From Leptotrichia sp. oral taxon 223 (GTDB taxonomy: Bacteria; Fusobacteriota; Fusobacteriia; Fusobacteriales; Leptotrichiaceae), in assembly GCF_013394795.1 (NCBI RefSeq), contig NZ_JABXYU010000001.1:1116001-1180000 (forward strand): DNA of 64,000 nucleotides. Direction: 5' to 3'. A program made the position numbers and the translations under genes. Shown piece after piece: positions 56,746 to 64,000 of the stretch (positions are counted from its first letter, which is position 1; each line of letters starts with the position of its first letter). Below the pieces are notes generated by a model, which saw nothing but the letters and a program-made list of their open reading frames with translations, was not told where the DNA came from and made no database searches.

Positions 56746-58140
56746 TTATTTTTCTATGATTTCTTCTAATCTCATTCCCCGTGATGCTTTTAACAGCACT
56801 ACCTTTTCTTTTGAAATCTGTCTTATTTTTTCTTTTATCTCTTCCTTTTCATCAAAATGTCCAAATTCCTTATTTTTCAAATTTTCATTTTCTGAATTCC
56901 CATTGTCCACATTTTCCTTTATTTTTTCAAATAGACTTTTCATTCTTTTTCCAAACAAATAAAGCTTGTCAAATTTTATATTTTTTATTGTATTAAAAAT
57001 GTCGCTATGAAGTTCAAGCTCGTTTTCTCCCAGTTCCAGCATATCCCCCAGAACCACGACTTTTAACCTGTCGTTATATATTTGGGAAAATGTTTCAAGT
57101 GACTTCTCCATAGACATTGGACTTGCATTATAGGCGTCATTAATATATGTTGTACTGCCGCTTTCAATTATTTGAAACCGCATTCCAGTCAAGCCAATAT
57201 TTTTCACAGCTTCACCGATTACTTTATCTTCCATTCCGAACTGTTTAGCCACAGCAATTGCCATAACTAAGTTTAATACATTATGTTCTCCCAGAACATT
57301 CGTCTTATAATTTCTTTCAACCGTGCTTTGACAAATTTTTCCAAAATATTTTAGAAAAAATTCAGTTCCGCTTTCGTTAAAATGAACGTCCCCATAATAA
57401 AAATCAGACGTTTTCTCCTTAAACTCATTACTTTCCAGATTCAAGGCTCTTACAACTTCAATATTTTCGGCTTTGATATTTTTTAAATACTCATCGTCGC
57501 CATTGATTACAAGCGTATTTTTGATATACGGAATAATCTCCGTCTTTGCTAGAAAAACATTTTCCTTCGTTTTCAAAAATTCCAGATGTGATTCACCAAT
57601 GTTGGTAATGACATTAATATCAGGCAACGCAATCTGACCCAACAGATCAATTTCCCCAAAGCCGCTCATTCCCATTTCCAGAATGATAAACTCATCATCT
57701 TTTTCAGCACGCAACAAAGTGAAGGGCAGTCCAATATGATTATTGTAATTCCCTTCAGTCTTTTTCCCTTTATATTTTTGTGAAAGCAAGTGGTAAATCA
57801 TGTCCTTTACAGTCGTTTTCCCGTTGCTCCCCGTAATTCCTATTACTTTTATATCTAAATTCTTTCGCCACTCCCTAGCAAAATTCTGCAAAAATTCAAC
57901 ACTGTCCTTTACAAAAAATGCACGATTGGCATATTTTTCATCAATTTGCACAGCTTCACTGTCATAAACAGCCAAAGCCCCTTTTTCCAATGCTTCATTA
58001 ACAAAATTGTTCCCGCCCCTGATAGCGACAAAAACATCATTTTTATCAAGTTCCTTCGAATTAATCGAAACTTTATTTATCTCAAAATCCGATATTTTTT
58101 CCTTGTTAAAGAAGCTTTGAAACACTTCGCTCTTATTCAT
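56746..58140 (-). CDS. murF: UDP-MurNAc-tripeptide:D-Ala-D-Ala ligase
   Basis: A 464-residue Mur ligase that completes the pentapeptide. P-loop IGITGSNGKTTVKDMIYHLL near 100-119, then the NNHIGLPFTLL motif, FINDAYNASPMSMEKSLETF-like INDAYNASPMSMEKSL near 328, and VVLGDMLELGENE. It is first in the dcw operon here, behind a strong promoter. Confidence 0.96.
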   Translation of the reverse strand: MNKSEVFQSFFNKEKISDFEINKVSINSKELDKNDVFVAIRGGNNFVNEALEKGALAVYDSEAVQIDEKYANRAFFVKDSVEFLQNFAREWRKNLDIKVIGITGSNGKTTVKDMIYHLLSQKYKGKKTEGNYNNHIGLPFTLLRAEKDDEFIILEMGMSGFGEIDLLGQIALPDINVITNIGESHLEFLKTKENVFLAKTEIIPYIKNTLVINGDDEYLKNIKAENIEVVRALNLESNEFKEKTSDFYYGDVHFNESGTEFFLKYFGKICQSTVERNYKTNVLGEHNVLNLVMAIAVAKQFGMEDKVIGEAVKNIGLTGMRFQIIESGSTTYINDAYNASPMSMEKSLETFSQIYNDRLKVVVLGDMLELGENELELHSDIFNTIKNIKFDKLYLFGKRMKSLFEKIKENVDNGNSENENLKNKEFGHFDEKEEIKEKIRQISKEKVVLLKASRGMRLEEIIEK

Positions 58141-58200
58141 AAAATTTCTCCAAATTCCTATCTAATTTAACATTTTTTTCATAATTGTTTACATTATAAA

Positions 58201-58229
58201 ATTATATCATTTGAAGAGCATTTTTTCAA
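58201..58229 (-). promoter_or_regulatory. Promoter of the dcw (murF-ftsZ) operon
   Basis: On the minus strand TTGAAA (58229-58224) and TATAAT (58206-58201) are 17 bases apart, about 60 bases before the murF start. Confidence 0.85.
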
Positions 58230-58398
58230 TATATTTTTATTTTTTTTTCAAATTTTTCTAAAAGAATTTATCTTATACCCAGCTCTATTTAAAAATGAAC
58301 CGGTAAAAATTATATAAACCTAAATTTTAAGCAGCATATTCACAACTTTTAAACTTAATTTTAAAAGATTTTTATTATACATAATTTAATTTTTATAA

Positions 58399-59108
58399 TT
58401 ATCTCACTTCTATCATTTTTATTTCTGTTTTATCCCCTCTATGTCGCGATTTTGAATATTCAAAAATTTGTCCGTTTGATAGAAAAGCGACTTGTTCAAC
58501 TTCCAGAATAGGAATCGGCTCCTTGATTCTTAAATACTTTTTTTCCAGATCCGTTGGTAAATCCGCCTTTATTACCCTATGTGCACTTTGAATGCTTAAA
58601 TTTAATGTGTTTTCTATATATTCATAAATAGAATCCTTTAACACATTCTCTTTTAACCCTTTGATTGTAGATATTGGCATATAGGTGTATTCGATAACAC
58701 AAGGTTCGTCGTTTAAGTAACGCACTCTTTCAATATAATAGACAAAATCATTTCTTTCTATTTTTAATTTTTCGGCTATTTCGGCTGAAGCCGGGATAAC
58801 TTTGAACTTTATAATGTCAGATGTAACCTTTTTACTTCCATGAGTTGCCTTAAATCCCATAAACTGCTTTTTCATGGCGATTTCTATTGCATCGTCATCC
58901 CTCATGTCCTTTACAAATGTTCCAGAACCTCTCCTTTTTATTATCAGCCCTTCTGAAACCAGTAAATCCATGGCTTTTTTACGGTAATCCTGCTTGCCTT
59001 GTATTTTTCACACATTTCCTTTTCATTTGGAAGCTTTTCATTTGGAATATAATCTCCATTTATTATTTTATTTCTTAATTCCTGAGCAATTTCCCTGTAT
59101 TTTAACAT
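58399..59108 (-). pseudogene. GntR-family regulator with UTRA domain, frameshifted
   Basis: The full gene would encode about 236 residues. The HTH part reads from ATG 59108 (AAGGAG site): MLKYREIAQELRNKIINGDY, then EKLPNEKEMCEKYKASRITV. The rest is in another frame from AMDLLVSEGLIIKRRGSGTF through the UTRA effector domain to the stop at 58399. The frames meet in a run of six A (minus strand, 58980-58975) where a seventh would restore the gene. It probably regulated the adjacent beta-glucoside genes. A sequencing error in the homopolymer is possible. Confidence 0.85.
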
Positions 59109-59240
59109 TGTCTTTCATCTCCTTGAGTAATTTTTTTCATTATAAGATATTTATCCTTTAAAGTCAATATTGTAAAAAAGTGGAACGGAGAAAAAATGGA
59201 CTATATTTGTTCAAATAACATAGCCCATAATTTTTAATAA

Positions 59241-59919
59241 CTATTCTTTCTCTTTCGCTTCATTTTCATTTTTTCTTTTTTCTTCTTCATACTGCTTTTG
59301 GGAATACAGTATAAACGGTATCCATAAAAGCACCATTACAACAAATCCCACTATTTGCACTACTCCCCCCATAATTGAATTTGTTGCAAGCGTTCCGCTT
59401 ATTCCAAGAGGCATAGTCCATGGTACCGCCACTCCCGTTGTTCTAGGCATTAATCCAATTTTTGTTGCAAAATAGGCAATTGAAATTGTTATTGGTGATC
59501 CCAGTATCCACGGTATTGCAAGTATAGGATTCAATATTACAGGAAGTCCAAATAATGACTGAAAAAGGCGTTACTATAAAAAATGATACGAGCGCTACAG
59601 CCCCAGAATATATTGCATCCTGCGTTCTCTTCGGATTTTTATACAAGTACAGATAATAACCAATCCCTATGCTTACAAATATCGACATAAGCAGCATTGA
59701 GCTTTCTATCGAATGTCCCATCAGAGCTCCAAGCCCTTCCCTAGCCTTTTCGCTAAACCCGGGAAAGTTTGTTACAACAAGCAAAATTGAACCAAACATT
59801 GTAAGCGGAAATGAAAGCATAAAAGCATCCCTTAAACTAAGCAAATAAATATTTTTCCCAATAATTCCCGCAAAACTCATTAATTTTTCAGATAATTTTT
59901 CCTTAAAAGTTCTTTCCAT
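59241..59919 (-). pseudogene. PTS beta-glucoside (cellobiose) EIIC, internally deleted and frameshifted
   Basis: The N-terminal part (MERTFKEKLSEKLMSFAGII to about SGAVALVSFFIVTPF, 115 residues) is followed in a different frame by the C-terminal part (SLFGLPVILNPILAIPWILG to the acidic tail). A normal EIIC has about 430 residues, so some 200 residues of the sugar-binding membrane core are missing, and the frames change at about 59555-59565. It cannot transport sugar. Its partners would be EIIA/EIIB, which are not in the window. Confidence 0.85.
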
Positions 59920-60031
59920 TTTTTCACCTCAAATATAATTTCTATTTTTTATTATTTTTCAAAATCGTATAAATTTATAGTAAAAACACTTTAAAGCTAA
60001 AACTCAGAAGTTATAGATATTTTACTTAAAT

Positions 60032-61444
60032 TTAAATATCCCAACTATCAATTTCGTTAGTTTCAGAAACTTTCTTTATCCAGTATCCTGATTTTTTTAT
60101 CGTTTTTATTTGTGTTGGCAAATCTACCGAGATAAATCCGTATCTGTTCTTGTAGGCATTTGTCCAAGACCAGCAGTCTATCGGTGTCCAAGTGTGGTAG
60201 CCAAAGCAGTTTGAGCCTTCTTCTATTGCTCTATGAAGATGTGTCAGATGTTCCCTAAAAAAATCTATTCTATAGTCATCTTCAATTATCCCCTGTTCAT
60301 TCTTAAATTTTTCTTCACCTTCGACACCCATTCCATTTTCTGAAATAAACCATTTTATATTTTTATAGTTATCCTGAATATTTTTAGCAATATCATAAAT
60401 CGCCTGCGGATAAATTTCCCATCCTCTGTAAATATTCATTCTTTTCCCTGGCATATCATAATTTTCAAAATATTTATCAGGCAGCCACCCATTTTTAGAA
60501 ATATCAAACTCTGTTTCTCTTGTCTTTATTCTTCTAGGCTGATAATAATTCACTCCCAGAAAGTCAACTGTATTTTCTGCAATAATTTTTAGTTCCTCTT
60601 CTGTACTTTCCCACAAAACTCCATCCTTTTCCAATATATCTGTCAGCAATTCAGGAAATTTACCATAAATCGCAGGATCTAAAAATGAATTGTTAAAAAA
60701 TGCATCTGATATTTTCGCAGCCTTTACATCCTCTTCATTTTCACTTCTTGGATACGATGGCGTCAAATTCAAAATTACTCCTATTTTCCCATCTTTTTTC
60801 AACGATTCTATTTTCCTAAATTCCCCAATTACCTTTGCCGAAGCAAGTGCCGTATTATACAAAACCTGCATAGCTTTTTTTCCATCCACAATCAGCGGAT
60901 AATGGAATTGATACATATATTGTGCCTCCACAGGCACTATAGGCTCATTAAATGTTGTCCAGTATTTTACCTTGTTCCCAAACAGTTCAAATGCTTTTCT
61001 GGCATATTTTACAAACAATTCAACCACATGCTTTGATTCCCAGCCACCATATTTTTCCTGCAATTCTATTGGCATATCAAAATGGAACAAATTCAGTACA
61101 AGAGTAATCCCATTTTTCTCAAATTCCTCTATAACCTCTGTATAAAATCTCACTCCATCCTCATCAACTTCCCCAGTTTCAAAATCCTTTATGAGCCGTG
61201 TCCATTGAATCGACGTTCTTAATGAATTAAGCCCAATCTCCTTATAAAGTCTTATATCTTCCCTAAAACTGTTATAAAAATTTGAAGCCACATCAGGCCC
61301 TACACCATCAAAAAACGCCTTCTTATCCGTATCAAACCAGTAGTCAAATATATTTCTGCTCTTCTTATTAAATCTCCCCTCACTCTGTGGCCCCGAAGTA
61401 GCCGATCCCCACCAGAAATTATCTGGAAATTTCAATTTTGCCAT
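60032..61444 (-). CDS. 6-phospho-beta-glucosidase (GH1)
   Basis: A 470-residue glycoside hydrolase that splits phosphorylated beta-glucosides after PTS uptake. The acid/base Glu167 is in TFNEP, and the nucleophile Glu369 is in SENG. The C-terminal CWSWTNAYKNRYGF has Ser where true beta-glucosidases have Glu, followed by Lys and Tyr, the pattern that binds the 6-phosphate. Complete, unlike the neighbouring regulator and transporter. It has its own promoter and operator-like palindrome. Confidence 0.93.
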   Translation of the reverse strand: MAKLKFPDNFWWGSATSGPQSEGRFNKKSRNIFDYWFDTDKKAFFDGVGPDVASNFYNSFREDIRLYKEIGLNSLRTSIQWTRLIKDFETGEVDEDGVRFYTEVIEEFEKNGITLVLNLFHFDMPIELQEKYGGWESKHVVELFVKYARKAFELFGNKVKYWTTFNEPIVPVEAQYMYQFHYPLIVDGKKAMQVLYNTALASAKVIGEFRKIESLKKDGKIGVILNLTPSYPRSENEEDVKAAKISDAFFNNSFLDPAIYGKFPELLTDILEKDGVLWESTEEELKIIAENTVDFLGVNYYQPRRIKTRETEFDISKNGWLPDKYFENYDMPGKRMNIYRGWEIYPQAIYDIAKNIQDNYKNIKWFISENGMGVEGEEKFKNEQGIIEDDYRIDFFREHLTHLHRAIEEGSNCFGYHTWTPIDCWSWTNAYKNRYGFISVDLPTQIKTIKKSGYWIKKVSETNEIDSWDI

Positions 61445-61497
61445 TACTATCCCTCCATATATCTAATTATCTATATCTTTTCCTTATTTTCAATATT

Positions 61498-61526
61498 ATT
61501 ATATTTTCATTTTTAATAAAAGTCAA
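61498..61526 (-). promoter_or_regulatory. Promoter of the GH1 gene
   Basis: On the minus strand TTGACT (61526-61521) and TATAAT (61503-61498) are 17 bases apart. Confidence 0.85.
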
Positions 61527-61537
61527 GTCTTTATTTT

Positions 61538-61555
61538 TAAAAGATATATCTTTTA
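61538..61555. promoter_or_regulatory. Perfect 18-base palindrome, probable operator
   Basis: TAAAAGATATATCTTTTA is its own reverse complement and lies 11 bases upstream of the -35 of the GH1 promoter. A dimeric GntR-type regulator, such as the (now frameshifted) neighbour, is the likely ligand. Confidence 0.65.
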
Positions 61556-61625
61556 TATTAAAAAGACTATAAAAACAATTTCCTTATTCTATAATGAATA
61601 TATAGAAAAAATAATACAATAATGC

Positions 61626-61631
61626 TATAAT
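61626..61631 (+). promoter_or_regulatory. -10 element for the ankyrin cassette
   Basis: TATAAT with a weak -35 (TAGAAA, spacing 17) upstream of the small frameshifted gene at 61667. Confidence 0.4.
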
Positions 61632-61666
61632 AACAAAACAAAATCTCCTAGCAAGAGGAATAAATT

Positions 61667-61805
61667 ATGAAAAAACTATTTAAAAGCAAAATAGAAATTA
61701 TCAAATTTTTAGAAAAATTTTGCTATATTAGAATCTAAACCCGATTATATAAATAATACAGAAAATATAATTCAAAAACAACAAATGAAAATACCTATAA
61801 AATAA
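61667..61805 (+). pseudogene. Small gene upstream of ankyrin gene 1, frameshifted
   Basis: ATG 61667 behind GAGGA reads MKKLFKSKIEIIKFLEKF and soon stops. Shifting by one base in a run of A/T gives NFAILESKPDYINNTENIIQ, KQQMKIPIK and TAA at 61803. The same tail occurs before the second ankyrin gene (LLEYKPDYINNIQNIIQKQQ, MKIPTK). The homologous tail before both ankyrin genes shows a once-duplicated pair. About 46 residues if repaired. Function unknown; a toxin fragment or small partner are both possible. Confidence 0.6.
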
Positions 61806-61823
61806 TAGGAAGGGGATATCAAA

Positions 61824-62375
61824 ATGTCAAAATATAAAACAATATGGGCAGCAGTAAGATTTGGAACATTAAAAGATGTTATAGAAATATTCAAAAAAGG
61901 AGATGAAAAAATTGGAGATGCATCAGGAGATAGTATCTTATTTGATGCATTAGCAAATACTAATAGCATTGCACGTTATGAAATTACTAATTTTTTAATA
62001 AATAAAGGAGCTGATGTTAAAGCAGTAACAGAAGATGGGATAAGTTTATTTTTTCCATTATTCTCATATGGTTGGACAGATATAGTAAAAACAACAATAT
62101 TGTGTAAAACATTATTGGAAAAAGGCGCGGATATAACAACAATATATAAGAAAGAGAAAACGGTTGCTTTCAAGGAATTATTTAATATTGGTGCTCCTGA
62201 AATGGAAATGTTACCACTATATCAGCTAATATTTTCTCAACCAGGACTTCCTCTCTTAGTAAAGGATAAATGGGGATTAACAGTAATTGAATTTGCGAGA
62301 AGATCTAATAGACCGATAGCAGTACAAATGATGGAAGACTATGTAAAGAAATATAATTTGGAAGAAGAAAATTAA
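61824..62375 (+). CDS. Ankyrin-like repeat protein 1 (possible immunity protein)
   Basis: A 183-residue soluble protein with ankyrin-like units: TIWAAVRFGTLKDVIEIFKK, YEITNFLINKGADVKAVTED, TILCKTLLEKGADITTIYKK. The C-terminal half is LPLYQLIFSQPGLPLLVKDK then WGLTVIEFARR. Small ankyrin proteins like this often serve as immunity proteins in polymorphic toxin loci. That role is inference; no toxin domain is intact here. It is a close paralogue of the next gene and starts behind GGAAGGGG. Confidence 0.75.
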   Translation: MSKYKTIWAAVRFGTLKDVIEIFKKGDEKIGDASGDSILFDALANTNSIARYEITNFLINKGADVKAVTEDGISLFFPLFSYGWTDIVKTTILCKTLLEKGADITTIYKKEKTVAFKELFNIGAPEMEMLPLYQLIFSQPGLPLLVKDKWGLTVIEFARRSNRPIAVQMMEDYVKKYNLEEEN

Positions 62376-62415
62376 AGTACTTAATAATCATTGTTATAAA
62401 AGTATATATTAGAAT

Positions 62416-62519
62416 GGGTGTGTAAAAATTTTTGTGTAAACCTCTAAATAATATATGGTAAAATAACTGTATAATATTTGGAGGTTTTTGTTATGGCTAA
62501 AAAGAAATCTGTTTGTTAA
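62416..62519 (+). mobile_element. Remnant of an insertion-sequence left end with transposase start
   Basis: GGGTGTGTAAAAATTTTTGT resembles the terminal inverted repeat of IS256-type (mutator) elements. A ribosome site TTTGGAGG and ATG at 62493 follow, coding MAKKKSVC and then a stop, as the beginning of a truncated transposase would. No right end was found. The family assignment is tentative. Confidence 0.45.
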
Positions 62520-62550
62520 AATATAGTTATAGAAATATTTAATAATCTGA

Positions 62551-62703
62551 ACAGAAAAAGTGAAAGTTGCTTATAAATGGAGGTTTAAAGCAAGATGTAG
62601 AAAAGAATACAAAACAGTACCATTATTAGAATATAAGCCAGATTATATAAATAATATACAAAATATAATTCAAAAACAACAAATGAAAATACCTACAAAA
62701 TAG
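62551..62703 (+). pseudogene. Small gene upstream of ankyrin gene 2 (5'-truncated copy)
   Basis: An open frame from a stop codon at 62550 reads TEKVKVAYKWRFKARCRKEY, then KTVPLLEYKPDYINNIQNII and QKQQMKIPTK. The tail matches the one before ankyrin gene 1. There is no ribosome site and no ATG near the start, so it is likely a broken copy. Confidence 0.55.
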
Positions 62704-62718
62704 AGAAAGGACAAAGCT

Positions 62719-63258
62719 ATGACAATTTATTCAGCAGCAGATATGGGAACATATGAAGAATTTTTAAAAATATTTAAAGAAGGAGATCAAAATGAAATAA
62801 GTCCATCAGGACGAAGTTTACTTTTCACAGCATTATGCAATCCAAAATTAGAAGAAAGATATAGAATAGCAAATTTTCTTATAAATAAAGGAGCAGATGT
62901 TAAAATAGTGACGGAAGATGGAATGAGCTTGTTTTTTCCACTATTTTCACGTTGCTGTAAAGATATAGTTAAAACAACGATACTATGTAAAACATTATTG
63001 GAAAAAGGAGCGGATATAACAGTAATGCATAAAAGAGAAAAGACAGTTTCATTCAAAGAATTATTTAACACTGGTACTCCTGAAATGAAAATGTTACCAT
63101 TGTATCAACTGATATTTTCTCAACCAGGGCTTCCTCTTTTAGTAAAAGATAAATGGGGACTAACAGTAATTGAATTTGCGAGAAGGTTTAATAGACCAAT
63201 AGCAGTGAAAATGATGGAAGATTATGTAAAAAAATATAACCTAAAAGAAGACAGTTAG
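62719..63258 (+). CDS. Ankyrin-like repeat protein 2 (paralogue of gene 1)
   Basis: A 179-residue protein nearly identical in its second half to ankyrin-like protein 1 (GADVK, TTILCKTLLEKGADIT, LPLYQLIFSQPGLPLLVKDK, WGLTVIEFARR) but diverged in the first 45 residues (MTIYSAADMGTYEEFLKIFK). Diverged N-termini with conserved C-termini suggest specificity change after duplication. It is followed by a clear terminator. Confidence 0.75.
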   Translation: MTIYSAADMGTYEEFLKIFKEGDQNEISPSGRSLLFTALCNPKLEERYRIANFLINKGADVKIVTEDGMSLFFPLFSRCCKDIVKTTILCKTLLEKGADITVMHKREKTVSFKELFNTGTPEMKMLPLYQLIFSQPGLPLLVKDKWGLTVIEFARRFNRPIAVKMMEDYVKKYNLKEDS

Positions 63259-63268
63259 AATTTTTAGA

Positions 63269-63306
63269 TAACCGTTGTTGTAAAAATCAATGGTTATTTT
63301 TTTAGA
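63269..63306 (+). terminator. Terminator after ankyrin gene 2
   Basis: ATAACCGTTG and CAATGGTTAT (one G-T pair) enclose a 10-base loop and are followed by seven T residues. Confidence 0.88.
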
Positions 63307-63485
63307 ATCAAGCTTTTTTTATTAAAATACAAGAAATTAATTTTTACCGAATATTATTATTGAGAATAATTTTATACTATTCCCCATTTAAGTAACGAAT
63401 TTATTACAAACTTTTTCAATAAAGGATATAAACCTAATATTTTCAAATAATTAAAACATAATTTTTACTTTTTAAACAGATTTTA

Positions 63486-63630
63486 GTATAAGTTAATCCG
63501 TCGGAGCATTTTTCTGTGCTAACAAAACTGTCTGAGCATAGCGAGTTTTTTGTCAGTGCAGAAAAATGTCGTAGACTAGCCATAGGTTGTAGGATTTGCG
63601 GCAATGAGCAATCCTACGAAAACAAAAAAG
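63486..63630. repeat. Structured intergenic element, copy C (diverged)
   Basis: A long hairpin at 63507-63568 has a perfect outer stem CATTTTTCTG/CAGAAAAATG and carries CTGTCTGAGCATAGCGAG in its loop, the motif also present in copy A. It is followed by hairpin 2 (63589-63617: stem GTAGGATT/AATCCTAC) in the context GGTTGTAGGATTTGCGGCAA, which lines up with GGTTGTAAGGGCATGGCG of copy A. Hairpin 1 with the CAGTCGCC loop is not present. Confidence 0.55.
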
Positions 63631-63723
63631 AAAAAACATAGTAATATGAAAAAATATTTATTAATAAAATGTCCAAAAAATAATTTAGTTAAAAGATTAC
63701 GAATTAATTATTAAACAATTCTA

Positions 63724-63763
63724 TTATAAAAATTTATTCCTATTTTCAAAAGGGGTTTAGTAT
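63724..63763 (+). repeat. Short dispersed repeat 1, copy 2
   Basis: Forty bases ending GGGTTTAGTAT that match the minus strand of 28359-28399. Here it directly precedes dispersed repeat 2. Confidence 0.5.
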
Positions 63764-63771
63764 TAATAATT

Positions 63772-63893
63772 AAATTTAATTAAAGGATATTTTAATAGCT
63801 ACATAGATTATACAATAGCATAGCCCTATAAAAAAATGACTTTAATTTCATAAATTTTTTGATTTCTACTATTTAAACGGAAAATAGTACAAA
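63772..63893 (+). repeat. Dispersed repeat 2, copy 2
   Basis: Matches 28950-29070 over about 120 bases, including AAATTTAATTAAAGGATATT and TGATTTCTACTATTTAAA. The 3' hairpin TACTATTT/AAATAGTA is retained with a different loop. Confidence 0.7.
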
Positions 63894-64000
63894 AATAAAG
63901 TTATAAACAAAAAAGACTAAACTCAGAATTTACTATTCCAAGCAAGTCTTTTTCATTTCATTTTAACATCTCTAGTAAGCTAAAATTTTTATTTTTTCAA

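Larger units (their letters stand above)
61445..61823. other. Divergent regulatory gap
   Basis: Holds the promoter and palindrome of the GH1 gene (minus) and the promoter and frameshifted small gene before the first ankyrin-like gene (plus). Confidence 0.6.
62376..62718. other. Gap between the two ankyrin genes
   Basis: Holds a transposase-end remnant (62416-62519) and the second copy of the small-gene tail (62551-62703). The terminator seen after ankyrin gene 2 is not intact here. Confidence 0.6.
63307..64000. other. Noncoding right end of the window
   Basis: About 690 bases without a gene. Contains structured element copy C and copies of the two short dispersed repeats also found at 28.36-29.07 kb. 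Confidence 0.6.

Overview
The window looks like chromosomal DNA of a fusobacterium, most likely a Leptotrichia-type species. That assignment is my inference. It rests on the strongly AT-rich sequence, diderm-style features (lipoproteins, an AsmA-like membrane protein), short house-keeping operons with canonical -35/-10 promoters, and a glmS ribozyme. No 16S rRNA gene is present to settle the genus.

Layout. 1-2.9 kb: the 5' part of glmS with its self-cleaving ribozyme and promoter, then murE, both on the minus strand. 2.95-3.3 kb: a promoter and three tRNA genes (Leu-UAA, initiator Met, elongator Met). 3.3-11.5 kb: plus-strand genes for a small monooxygenase-fold protein, a parvulin-like lipoprotein, a coiled-coil membrane protein, a PhnC-PhnE-PhnE transporter lacking its binding protein, and two secreted proteins (YARHG-like and SH3-like). 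11.8-27.9 kb: a long minus-strand translation block. It consists of rpsL-rpsG-fusA-tuf (str operon) and then rpsJ to secY (S10-spc operon), each with a visible promoter. The spc operon stops at secY, next to a MITE-like element. 27.9-29.1 kb: noncoding DNA with a decayed helix-turn-helix gene and copy A of a dispersed structured repeat. 29.2-36.0 kb: a cell-wall amidase, CstA, three secreted or membrane proteins and a Fic protein. 36.2-39.0 kb: a type II restriction-modification locus whose nuclease gene carries an in-frame stop codon. 39-46.5 kb: an ABC-F ATPase, an unknown protein, an MFS transporter, a FluC-type fluoride channel, a DUF937-like protein, a lipoprotein, and rpsF-ssb-rpsR.

47.1-58.2 kb holds a peptidoglycan/division (dcw) operon read on the minus strand: murF, mraY, murD, ftsW, murG, murC, murB, ftsQ, ftsZ. 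Its promoter is clear. There is no ftsA between ftsQ and ftsZ, and structured repeat copy B is inserted between mraY and murD. With murE and glmS at the left end, the window encodes most of the path from fructose-6-phosphate through UDP-muramoyl peptides to lipid II. 58.4-61.5 kb is a decaying beta-glucoside locus: a frameshifted GntR regulator, an internally deleted PTS EIIC and an intact GH1 6-phospho-beta-glucosidase with promoter and palindromic operator. 61.6-63.3 kb is a tandem duplication of a small-protein plus ankyrin-like gene pair, with a transposase-end remnant between the copies. The last 700 bases are noncoding and hold structured repeat copy C.

The best candidate for something undescribed is the dispersed intergenic element (copies A, B and C). 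In A and B it is bounded by two hairpins whose stems vary while the 8-base loops stay nearly constant and are complementary to each other (CAGTCGCC against GGCGTCTG/GGCGTTTG). Imperfect inverted repeats lie at the outer edges. One copy sits inside the essential mur operon.
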